From Drosophila miranda (lineage: Eukaryota > Arthropoda > Insecta > Diptera > Drosophilidae): 64,000 bases of DNA. A program made the translations under genes and the position numbers. The stretch lies in NCBI RefSeq assembly GCF_003369915.1, contig NC_046673.1:16414001-16478000 (forward strand). The letters run 5' to 3'. The notes beneath the pieces were generated by a model. It searched no databases. It was not told the origin of the DNA and was given only the letters and a program-made list of their open reading frames with translations. Every line of letters starts with the position of its first letter. The first letter of the stretch is position 1. This document shows, one piece after another, positions 47,811-58,400 of this stretch.

Positions 47811-49315
47811 AGCATTCAACCTGATGACGATGCCACCGGCAGAAGACGCAGAAGCAGTAACAGGAACAATCGCTGGCCCATTTCCCATCCCTTAGTATGG
47901 GAGGGACACCCGTTTATTATACCCTTGCAGTGGGTATTTTTATATTGAACAGATGTTTGTAACGCAGAAAATTAAGTGTTTCCGAACCAATACAATTTTT
48001 TACGAGCATATAAATATTCTTGATCTACATCAACAGTGGAATATAGGGCCGTACCATTCGATAAGTCTGCAAATTAATGACTTTTTCGACGTTTCAGTAT
48101 CAGAGCAGCAAAGATCAAATCACATTTTCATATAGCTTTCAATATATATCACTATTACCGTACATCTGGTAAAGTAAGGCATCTAAAGCCTCGATTCCGA
48201 ATCATTCGTTGTCTCTTCTGTGTGTGGTTTCCATCACGATAATTATGTATTTTACACGATTTTTCCTGCTCCCTCTCTAACGCTGTGTATACGAGTAACA
48301 CTCGGTTTGTTCTTGTTATCTGCCGTTGTTACCTAGAAGTTTGCTTTTCATCTTTTAATGAGTTTCGGCTCGGTTTTTTGTGTAAATATTTGATCAATTT
48401 TCCAATAGACTCGCCAAATAAACACTTACATATACGATTTCAATTTATTAGCAATTAAAACATGTTATTTGTATTATAATTTTATGATTTCTTTTATTGG
48501 TATGTTAAATAAAATTATTCTCATTTTATTTGAACGATACTCGGATTAGTGCCTCAAAGTCTTTCTTTTCAAAATTTGGCAAAAGTGCGGTATACACCAT
48601 ATTCATGACTCAATTATTAAATTCTCTGAATCTATATGAGCTTAAACATCAAACAGTTGAAGTCTTTTGTGGCTTCCAAAAGCGGATGCTCGTCAGGGAA
48701 ACAATAAAGGAACGATTGTTGGAGAAACTTTGCTGAAAATTTAAATGGTTTTAACTTAAATTCTGCTGAAAACATATAAAAATGTTCAGGTGAATAATTC
48801 ACCAATTAGGTATCGTATATAATAATTCAATCAGTTAAAGGTATGAAATTTCTGCTTGAATCAGATGCCATTTATTTCAACAGCTTAATACCAAAATCCA
48901 TTTGCCATTCGACGGCTTCGCAGCGAGTATTTACAGGCATCAGATTGAAAGTATAACACGATTCGAACATCGGTTAAGCAGGTTAAAGCATTAATCGCAT
49001 GCCCATTAAGTGACTTATGTGGGCTTTGACAGTCGAGCCCAGAAATAAAACCAAATTAAGCCCTCGCTGCCTTTTAATTGGGAAAATAGCACATGAATTT
49101 TTTCAAATATGATAAAGCGAATGGCATCCAACCGAATGGGTCCACGTCAACTTTCTCTCGGGTCAAGGGGTAAATGAAAATGTCTATTAAGGAGCCATGT
49201 ACATTCATGGCATCTGTGTGCGTTTGTGGTTCAGGTGACAGACAGATTTTTTGTCCGTACAATTTATTGTTAATTCGAACGTTTAATAATGAGCCACTGG
49301 ATTATGCAGCAATAA
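47811..49315. other. 3' flank of the secreted-protein gene and spacer
   Basis: Possible poly(A) signals AATAAA at 48417-48422 and near 48508. A dispersed repeat fragment lies at 47915-48060. Apart from these the sequence is AT-rich with no convincing exon. Confidence 0.5.
47915..48060 (+). repeat. Dispersed Drosophila repeat copy (ATACCCTTGCAG type)
   Basis: It starts TTATACCCTTGCAGTGGGTA, continues with AGATGTTTGTAACGCAGA and TTTCCGA, and ends in a TATTCTTGATC block. This order matches a repeat found throughout fly intergenic DNA. Reversed and direct relatives lie near 60.2 and 29.9 kb. Confidence 0.6.
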
Positions 49316-49650
49316 TTATAAGCCATAGACCACGTTAAATGATTCCCAATGATTCGAATCTCGAATGAAATAAATGTCCTTGACGGAGTGTTGCGAGCGG
49401 AACGGCAACTCTGGCGAAAGATAAACAGCTTCCTGTGGCTGGCAGCGGGTGACATTTTCATAAAATGTACACTTCCGATACTGGCATGAATGGAAATCCG
49501 GGCAGGGATCACGCACGCCATATCCCCCTTCTTCAGCTGTTTTCCACGGACCGTTGACCAATCGGAAAGTAGATGGTGGTCCCTCAATATTGGTGGCCTT
49601 CCGTCGAAGATTGCAGTGCTTTCATTGTTGTTACCCTGTCATCGTACTGC
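49316..49650 (-). pseudogene. Cysteine-containing protein exon, probably broken, unrecognised
   Basis: On the minus strand an open stretch ending at a TAA (49316-49318) reads like real protein, with balanced composition, Trp and five Cys: GPWKTAEEGGYGVRDPCPDF, then HSCQYRKC, NVTRC and SNHWESF. Going upstream, the frame meets a TGA near 49618. A neighbouring frame just beyond that is also coding-like (PRAYYTRKWQYDDRVTT), so a single-base frameshift near 49617 would join them. It may be a pseudogene, a sequence error, or two exons whose splice sites I misjudge. A signal peptide was not found with confidence. It lies downstream of the Or19a-like gene on the same strand. Confidence 0.35.
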
Positions 49651-50273
49651 CATTTGCGGGTGTAATAGGCACGTGGAACCAGTGAAAATGGAGACAATGG
49701 GGTGCATGTATTAATTTGGTAAAAGACTTAAGAACAGAGTTGATCAAATACAGTTCTATGGTTATAATGTGCCCTAATGGAACGCTATTGGATTCCCTAT
49801 TGGCAAGCAAAATACCAATAAATACTACATTCTGCAACAGAATATGAAGAAAAAAGGAATATAATATAAAATATTTGATCCTTAATGTTCGTCTTTGAAG
49901 GATATGTGAGATATCCTATGGAAGGTATTGAACCATAGATCAAGCATACTTTTGGTAACTGGAAACTGCTCTTAAAAGATCTTCTGACCTTTTAATCTGA
50001 TAATTTTGGATCTATATTTTGAATCTACATATTTAAAAAGAAATCTTCATTATCTCTTTTCATGTATCCAATATTCCAAAGTTTCTAAAATTTTATTGAA
50101 CCTACTTATATTTGGTATGTTTCTGTATCGGTCTAGCCAAAAATAAAACTTCCAAGTGATAAAATTGTGTGCTCTCAAAGCAGGGTATTTCTATGTCCAT
50201 CATGGAAGGGCGGTACTGGTCGGCCTTGGCGCGTCCGAGTGTGGACAAGCCTTTTCAATTTGATTGCAGAGCT

Positions 50274-51588
50274 TTATGCGTCTTCCGAGTTATCCACTTC
50301 CCTCAGCAGGGTGAGCATGGTGTAGGCGCCCTTGCACACCTGTCACGATATGTATGATAGATGGTGAATGATGAAGAACCACACACAAACAGAGACAAAC
50401 AAAAGAATATCTCAGGATACTAACCACCATAAAGGTACTCATTTGAACGGGAATTATCAGTCCGGCTCTCATGATCATCGGCCTTTGGCTGCAGGCCAAC
50501 AGAAGGAGGAGCATGCGACGAAACTCCACGGACTGATCGAGCCAATTGCAATCGTAGATGGCTTTAATGAGATTCTCGCCCTCGTGGCGCACCAGCTCGG
50601 CGCTGGAACAGAGCAGCAATGTCTGGGTGGTGAAGATAAGGAAAAGAAAGATCATGTTCACGGACTGCATTGTGCCATCCGATACAAAGATGACGAAAAA
50701 GCAAGTCGCACACTGGGCGATGGCTGTGCTGGCAAACTGCAGGAAACAGGACATGGACAGCGAGTGCTCCAACGACTTGAACAGACTGGTACCGAAAGTT
50801 AAGGATTTTTATTACCAAGAAAATATCGATATGGACATCTACAAAAATACCCACTTCATAATGATCTGATGTTCCTTTATGCAACCGCGCAGCCGATCGC
50901 AGGCCTGGGAGCGTGTCAGACGTGGATCATAGCCGAGGCTAGAGACGCGATGGGCCAGGGCCTGGGTGTGGGCGGCTAGCATAATGAGATAGGAGCCCGG
51001 ATAGGTGTCCACGTTGCAAACCAACATGGCGTTCTCTATGATGCCGACGCAGTGCAGACTGGCCGTCATCACATAAACTGTAAGGGATGAGTCCTTGTAG
51101 TTCCAGGGCACCCAGGAGGGGTACAAAAGTGGCCGATCGTTTGACAAACAGAGAATCAGAATGCCGACGGCTAGAATGAAAATTATCGCACGGAGAAAGC
51201 TAATGAATGTAAAGTAAGCTCTGTCAATGCCTTCGAGTATGATTTGCTTCTCGGCCAGTGAACCAATTCGCCCATCCAGATGATGCAGAATGCGATGGGT
51301 TTGCAGGATCTGATGCCGCATTCGCCACAGAAAGAAAACCTTGAGATTTGCGACCGTATGAGGAACTGCCACAGACATGCTCTCGCAGAAGGACTCCAGG
51401 GACGTCGTCAGAAGAAAGTTCACCACCACCGAGAGCGCCATGCCCAGCCGAAAGAAGGCGTTCCACGCTATTCCATAGAGCGTGTAGTGGCGACCCCACA
51501 ACGTCTGCGGGTCTGCCGGATGCATTCCCATCACTCGCCATATCTGCCAGTGGTATCTGAAGGCGCTCGTCGAGTCCACAGGCCGCAT
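50274..51588 (-). CDS. Or19a: Odorant receptor, Or19a-like
   Basis: Three exons: 51588-50855, 50785-50425 and 50339-50274, giving 386 residues. The start is the ATG at 51588 (MRPVDSTSAFRYHW); an in-frame ATG at 51642 lies in the TATA box and is not used. Matches to Or19a as I remember it include WGRHYT, LESFCES, KSLEHSLSM and the C-terminal KGAYTMLTLL. Length is almost the same as the fly protein (about 387). The product is a seven-transmembrane, inverted-topology subunit that pairs with Orco in olfactory neuron dendrites to form an odour-gated cation channel; Or19a in D. melanogaster is tuned to citrus terpenes. Splicing: intron 1 is 69 nt with a weak GTGGGT donor, chosen because it keeps the family length; intron 2 is 85 nt with GTTAGT. 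Whether this copy is equal to Or19a or to the Or19a/Or19b ancestor cannot be told; only one copy is seen. Confidence 0.9.
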
Positions 51589-51594
51589 GTCGTC

Positions 51595-51636
51595 AAGTAC
51601 TTTGGACTGGCCACAGCTTGGCCAGACCCTTTTATA
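51595..51636 (-). promoter_or_regulatory. TATA box and initiator of the Or19a-like gene
   Basis: On the minus strand TATAAAA (51636-51630, in GGCTATAAAAGGG) is followed about 30 nt later by CCAGTCC, an initiator-like sequence. Leader length before the ATG would be roughly 20 nt. Confidence 0.6.
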
Positions 51637-51642
51637 GCCCAT

Positions 51643-54600
51643 TTATCGATTCGGCCAAAATAGCTATCCATCTACATGCGTACGAGTACTCGTATCAATT
51701 CATTCCGTTAACCGCAAATTATGCAAATTGCTGCAAATGAGACCAAAAAAGTTTGTGCGCCTCTTCCTTCGTATATTTCACACCACACGGAACCCATTTA
51801 ATCGATACGAATAGAAATTAGACCCACAAAAGGTGGCTCCAACCACGGTCAGAGGTGAGCCACCCTGAAAGCATATTGGCCGAATAGACCGGGTCTATTT
51901 GTCTATCTGTTTGACAATTAGGATATACCACAATTACTCCTTCTGGTTTAAAGAAATCAACGTTAAATTTAATTTCAGTACTCGTACAATCTTTGAGGAA
52001 TGTTCTACCTTGACACAAAGACAATCTCTAGTACCAAGATTTCTTTATTCCAAATATAAACTTGTATAATTTTCTTCAAATTTCCCCCTATTTAAACAAT
52101 TCAAGAGTATCAATAGCCTCGACTTTCTCCATTCCCCATTATGTTCCTTGCCGCTGGGGACTCTTGTGCGGAACCCGTTTCCACTGACCAGAGAGAAATC
52201 TGGACCCATAGAAGTGAATCTAGAATCCATTTCGGCGACGTGGCTCACAGGTGGCTTTTATTCAAATTAATAATGCCAAATTGATTATATAACATTTGTC
52301 AATGGCAATCTGTTGGGGAATGGAATGGCTGTGGGCAAGCTTAGATACACAGTAGAATTTGTAGTCTATACCCGCACCCGCACCACACAGCCCGTCATGA
52401 TTGAATATGATTGATATTGGTCGGTATAAATTATGAACAGGAACGGTAACGGTAACAGGACACGACGCTGATGGAGTCCAGATCCATCAGGGCAACCTGT
52501 CGCGACCTTGAGCGTTTGACAAATGAGCTGCGTAAGCCAAAAGATTTGCCCGGCAAGACGGCATAATTAAATTGGCCAGCCTGCCATTTCGCATGGGTCT
52601 CGATGGGTCACCCACCAGGTGCCGACGACCAGCGAACGGACAAGTCAATTTTCATTCAATTATAGACAATTGCCCTTTGCCCAAGTCCGACCAACCTGTA
52701 ATCTCCTGTAGTGTCCCCAATTCTACTCTGCACTTGGGGCAACTTTGCAATTGTCAGTTCAATTTATAATATCCCCATATCGATTCATTTCGGTTGACAA
52801 ACGCATTTCAATTGCCAAATGGAAATCAATTGGATTGGGACGCGCTGCCATGATACCCAGCTCATTATATTTCAACTCAAGGCTGGACTTTCCTGTTGTC
52901 TTGAAATCCCATCACACACACGAGTACAAATGTCAAATGGCATTGTGTCTGTGGGTACCAATTTTGCTAGCAAAAGCAATATAGGGCCATGACAGGCAGA
53001 ATATCAGAGACATTTCCGCAGATAGTCCAGCCATATCCCTGGGTATACTTGTTTATCAAAGTGGATCTTTTACTCTTTATTTTGGAGATTTCTGTTCTTT
53101 AATTTCCGCCCTAAAAATAAAAACAAAAAACCAACAATTTTAATGATTTTAGAATGCTCTTATTTGGAAAATATAATCTATGCATATTTTGCTATTAATT
53201 ATTTACATTTCCCATCTGTTTACCTTAACATTCGATAAAAAAAACAAATATAATTATAGAGCTCGATATAAATCATTTTGACACATCACTCTTTTGAATT
53301 ACTATTAACATTTTTTTTAGCCTGACATTTGAAACTGAAACTAAATATTTAAATTATTTTGTTTTGCCATTTGGTCTACAGTACCATTTTAAAAACAAAT
53401 ATATACATACATATACGAGTCACTGAGAGAAAAACTGGCATAGTAAAGAGAAACACACCAATAATTAAATGATATATTCGGCAAAGTGACATTAAATAGA
53501 ATTCAACAGAAATTAAATATACTTTAACGTGTTAAAAAGTCTAAAATATGATATATATTTTATTTAAATAGGAAAATATTTAATTCATGTATTTATTATA
53601 ATTATTAAATATATTTAGATAAAATATTTTTATATTAATGGCAAAATGTAAGTGAAAATACTGCCCTTTAAATATTTCCATAAATATTTAATACGGATGT
53701 AACTTCTTATTCGGTGCTCAGGGCTTTTTCTCTGTGTGTATTTGTATATTTTTTGTGTTTTATGCGACGACATTTGTTGGGCCTACGGAAATGAGCAATT
53801 CTATTTACTCGTATGGGCTCTCAAATACTCGTATGTATCAAATAACCGACAGTTTTCCATTTTAAGCACACGCCAGAGAGTTCACCAAAGTTAATTAAGT
53901 TGGGAATGTGGGCAAATAATTTGTTAACGGATCGAAACGTAGCGAAACTGACATGAAACCAGCAAACAATTTGTTTGCTTCGTGAGATTATATTTTATAC
54001 GCTTCTGACTTATGAAAATTTCCATATTGAATATCTGTGCAATTAATAATGAGCATCTACAACAATTTAGACGCTCTAACTTTATTTGTAACGATCGGAG
54101 GGGCAGGCTATCAGACCGAACTATGGTTACTCTACCCCAAAATTTTCGGAAAATCGCAAAGGGAACTTCTCAGTAATTATTTCAATGTATTTCCCTAGAA
54201 TGCTGATCATCTCCTACTCAAGGTATTCAAGTAAACATGAAAAGGAAATATTTGTACATAAAATAAGGCTCAAGCCGCAGCAAGGACCGTGTCTCTTTTT
54301 TTACAGCGGGTACTCAGAAAATTCTTTCCTGAAATTCAATTTTCTATATTTTTTATGGGACAGAAAGAAAAATGTAACTTGTTAAGGAATTAATAAGTAA
54401 AATAAGAAATCCCATAGCCATTGAATATTTTGAAAGCTTAAAATGGTTTTTGGAATATTTAAGCTTAACCATTTCCGAATTATAGATTTTGAGAATTATT
54501 AGATCTGAAACATCGTAGATCAGCTGCAAAGACTGTGAACACACAATTGTACGAGTATTAGCTTTGATATATCCCATGATAGGTTGTCCTGTAGTTAAGC

Positions 54601-55318
54601 CAGTAGGGGCCTGAAGGGGAAAGGAACAAATAGATTGAAATCGATAAGTACATATATCGTTTAAGTACTTTTTCCCTGAGTTAGTGTGGTTGTCAATTCA
54701 TTTGGCGTTCCACCACCCTAGGGCCAACGAGAGGAAATGCTCTCTCCAAAGCTGGACTCATATCCGTCCAACTTTATCTCTTCCTCTCTCTGTGTATATT
54801 CTGTCAAAGTGCCGTGTACGTAGGACACTCGAACAGGTTCATCTTGCCCCGCGACCCACTGCTAAGAGACGCGATCTGGGAGATCGGAGGCAACGACGGC
54901 GGCCCACGCGCATGCACTCAGGTCGGTCTCATGGCTGGTATACGGGGTATATGGGGCGAGAAGTTGTCAAGTACGCGCTTAAAAATAGCCCGATGCCCAA
55001 ACGAATGTATGAATGAGTGAGCGACTGAATGGCTGACTCAATCACTGAATGTATCTCAAAGATACAGCAAATGACTTTTAGCTGAAATCAAACAACAAAA
55101 CGATCAACCAAAAGCAAAAAGTAGTTCCGACTCGGGCCAAGTTTGTCAACAACCCAAGCCCCAAGCCCAGGCCAGAATCGGATCGGCTCGGTGCGGTTCG
55201 GATCGAATCGGAGGGAGACTTGTACACCTGGAGCAGAGTGGAGCAGGGGAGGATGATGGTGATGACGCCAACGTTGCTCAGCTGTTTCTCGCCAGAGCCC
55301 AGAGTCATCGATGGGTCC
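51643..55318. other. Spacer between the divergent Or19a-like and EGF-repeat genes
   Basis: About 3.7 kb without a convincing exon. It holds TACGAGTA octamers (51679, 51978, 53806, 53827, 54551) and an AT-rich block at 53421-53737 bounded by imperfect inverted repeats. Regulatory DNA for the two neighbouring promoters is likely but not identifiable. Confidence 0.5.
53421..53737. repeat. AT-rich block with imperfect inverted ends (possible MITE)
   Basis: Left end CACTGAGAGAAAAACTGG and, as reverse complement of the right end, CACACAGAGAAAAAGCCC share 13 of 18 positions. The 280 nt between are very AT-rich. No clear target-site duplication. Confidence 0.3.
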
Positions 55319-55357
55319 TATAAATAGCCCCGGTACCCCTAGAAGTCGCTTCAGATC
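55319..55357 (+). promoter_or_regulatory. TATA box and initiator of the EGF-repeat gene
   Basis: TATAAATA at 55319-55326 and TCAGATC at 55351-55357, spaced as in strong fly promoters. Transcription would start near 55353. Confidence 0.65.
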
Positions 55358-55465
55358 AAATCGAGCACTAACAAGTGGCAAATAAACTCATCTTCAGCTT
55401 ATAATTTTTGTTTGTTTATATTTTTCTTTTTTTTATTGTGTGTGTTCACAACTTTGTCTAGAAAA

Positions 55466-58400
55466 ATGGTGAGTCGCAGTGGACAAATATCAATCCATTT
55501 AAAAAAAAACCAATAAAAAAAAAACCAAATTTGCTTCATAAAATTACGCACAAAGACAAGGCATTCGATTGCGGGTACTCGTACTCGTACTCGTAAAGAG
55601 TGCATTCAGATGTGGATACGTGAATGGAATACTAAAGTATTGACAACGCACCTGAAACCAAAGTAAACATGATAAAATATACCAATAAAAACTACCTGGA
55701 GGAAGGTCCCTCATATAATTGTTGAGTACTTCAGCTTCTGGCTTAATGTTCCGGCTTCCGGCTCAGTGAGTGATCGATTCTTTTCCTACTAGATTCATAG
55801 ATTCGTAGAGGATCAGAGAAAGAAGAACAGTCCAGCAATACCCATGTATTCCATTCAATAAATTGATTCAAAGCTAATTTGTATCATTGATTCGTATTAT
55901 ATCCCAATGCTTTAATTCTTTGGAACTTACAAAGCTTAAGTGATAAATTTTTCAAAATGCAAGAGACAGAACAAAAGGTAAAATCTTTAGAAGAAGAAAG
56001 AAATCACATTGGTTTGTTTTTTTCCGATCTTGTTAAGTCAATTTGTCTTCAGAAAACCATTTATAATATTGGACACACTGTCAAAGAAAATATTAGCTTG
56101 GCGGGCCAGTCTACAATCGTTTCTGTTTTTCTGCTTAAACATCAATCAAAATTAATTGAAGATCATTAATAATAAACCCAAAATTGAATCCAAGAAAGCA
56201 CTCAACCTTTTTTCCTCATTCCATTCCTTTTGATTCCGCAATCTATGAATGTATAATGCCGTAGAAGAGAAGATCGATCATAAAACAACTTAGGAAATCC
56301 ATCATAATAATAATCCCAAAGGGAACAAAGGGAACCATATCTGATTCTTAATTCGTTTGTGACTTTTATGGTGATGAAGAAACAGTCAGAACTTAAGTAA
56401 AGTAGGAAAACCCTCCATTGCCGATTCCCATAATTAAATAAAGATTCAAATAAAGAAATCTAATTTCCTATGACAATTTCCTCCCTCGGTGGAACCAGGT
56501 CGAACCTTATAAGAGTTTCTGGTAACCGAGTGATCGACAACTAAATTAATACGAATCGGGCATGCCATATCGGGCGCGTAAAGTAATTCAATAAGGCAAC
56601 CGGACATTTGCATAATCTCATTGTATTTCGAATTGATTCATATTTAAGTGGAAATTGAACTTCCAAAGAAGCGGACAACGAGTTTATCTTCTATGTGTCA
56701 TCCATCCACAAATCTAAACAAATGATCATCACCCTCTATCCTCACCTTGAGGCAGCAGCAGCAGCAGCGGCAGAGGCATGAAGCCATATCATCAGCTCAT
56801 CAGCGATCGTTATCTCATTCCCCGGTTAAACCAAATTTGGTGTCAAGTTGCTTTCAACCAGCTGAAATTCCATTAAACAGTCCAAACTAATGTTTGCCAT
56901 CGACCGGCTGACTGACTGACTGAGAACCCATCTATTTTTACTGGGATTTTTTCTGATTATTTTCTGGTTCGTTTTGTTTCTTGTTTGTTCTCGCTGATGA
57001 CATGACACATGGCGGTGTGGTGTGCTGTGGTGTTGCTTCTCATTGATTGATTTGCTTACCAGTGCCGCCCCCGGGAATGGTATCCAATGTGTCCAGTCTG
57101 TTCCTAACCTAAACATTGGTATGGTTCATCTTTAAACGTTTTCATTAGGTGCAGTTTCAATTTTAAGTTGAGGCGAAATACGAAAGTATACGAGTATGAG
57201 TTCTATTGTAACATTCTGAGTTTTGTTTTTGTTTTATAGATGGAACAGCGGCATCAGCTACTGGGTCTGACGTTCATGGTACTGGCAATTGTTGCATTGC
57301 CCCAACTGGCAATAGGTAAAAAGATAGAGAAACGTTGTCTCAACTGTTCGTATCGTACGTATTACACGTACGGCGATGGTCGCGCCCTGCAGCGGGTTGT
57401 CTATAGAGATCCGGTCTACACTCGTGGTATTTACACAACTTCTTCTAGCATACTCGTATCTATTCCTGCACCAAAAGAAATAATAAAAAAAAACAAAAAG
57501 AGTTAATACAATATACATATGTAAGAGTGCACAGCCCCAGTCCCAGTCCCAGTCCCGGCCCCGAGCCACAACACCTCTTACAACGACCCCTCACACAAAC
57601 ACTCACATAGATCTCTGGATCATAGATCTCTCACCTGTATATACCTGACACCAAGTTTAGTTACCTTAGAAGTTAACACCTAACCCACCCGCAAGGAAAT
57701 AGTGTAAACACCCCACAACACCCACACCCACACACACACCCGTGCACGTATGCATTACCACATGTACCTCCTCCATCTCGCCCTCCAGCAGCACAGTCCT
57801 ACGGATGCAGCGGGAGTCCGTGCGGCGTGAATGCCGTGTGCCAGGAGGCAGCCGGCGGCCGTCCGGTCTGCTCCTGTCCGCCCGGCTACAGTGGTAATCC
57901 GCTCACGCACTGCAATCGCGGCGAGTGTCTGGACAACGTCGATTGTCGTGGCGACCTGCAGTGCAAGGACAATCGCTGCGTTAATCCCTGTGTGGGGGCC
58001 TGCGGCATTGGCTCCAATTGTGATGTAAGTGGATAACTCTCTCTCTCTCTCTGTCTCTCTCTCCACTCGGCCAGCCGTCCATCCTTTCTGACGGTTCTGT
58101 TCTGTTTACTCATTTTCCCCTTTGCAGGCCCGCAACCATGTGGCCGTTTGCAGTTGTCCAGCGGGCTACAATGGTGACCCCTACCATGCCTGCCATCTGA
58201 ACGATCCAGGTGAGTGTCTGTCATCCGTATTATTCGCATTCGGCCAGCACATTTTGTCATGACAAGGAGAACCAGTTACCTTAAGCCTGGGGCTTAAAAA
58301 ACCGGAACCTGTTGACCTATATACTCGTACTCGTACAATGAAAACCCTTTAAAGGGTCTGTCTTATGCTAAGAAGCTGCCGAAAGCTATCAATCTAAAGA

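Noticed and set aside
54684-55016. 110-codon frame upstream of the EGF-repeat promoter
   Set aside because: Arg/Pro/Ser-biased composition, overlapping frames of similar length, and no recognisable motif.
55957-56169. 71-codon ATG frame with a charged start (MQETEQKVKSLEEERNH)
   Set aside because: It lies inside the first intron of the EGF-repeat gene, is AT-rich, has no splice partners and resembles no family; chance is likelier.
57316-57506. Read-through of EGF-repeat exon 2 giving an 88-residue secreted protein
   Set aside because: A GTAAAA donor at 57316 joined to 57789 continues the frame into EGF modules, whereas the read-through ends in a poly-lysine tail; an alternative product cannot be excluded but is unsupported.
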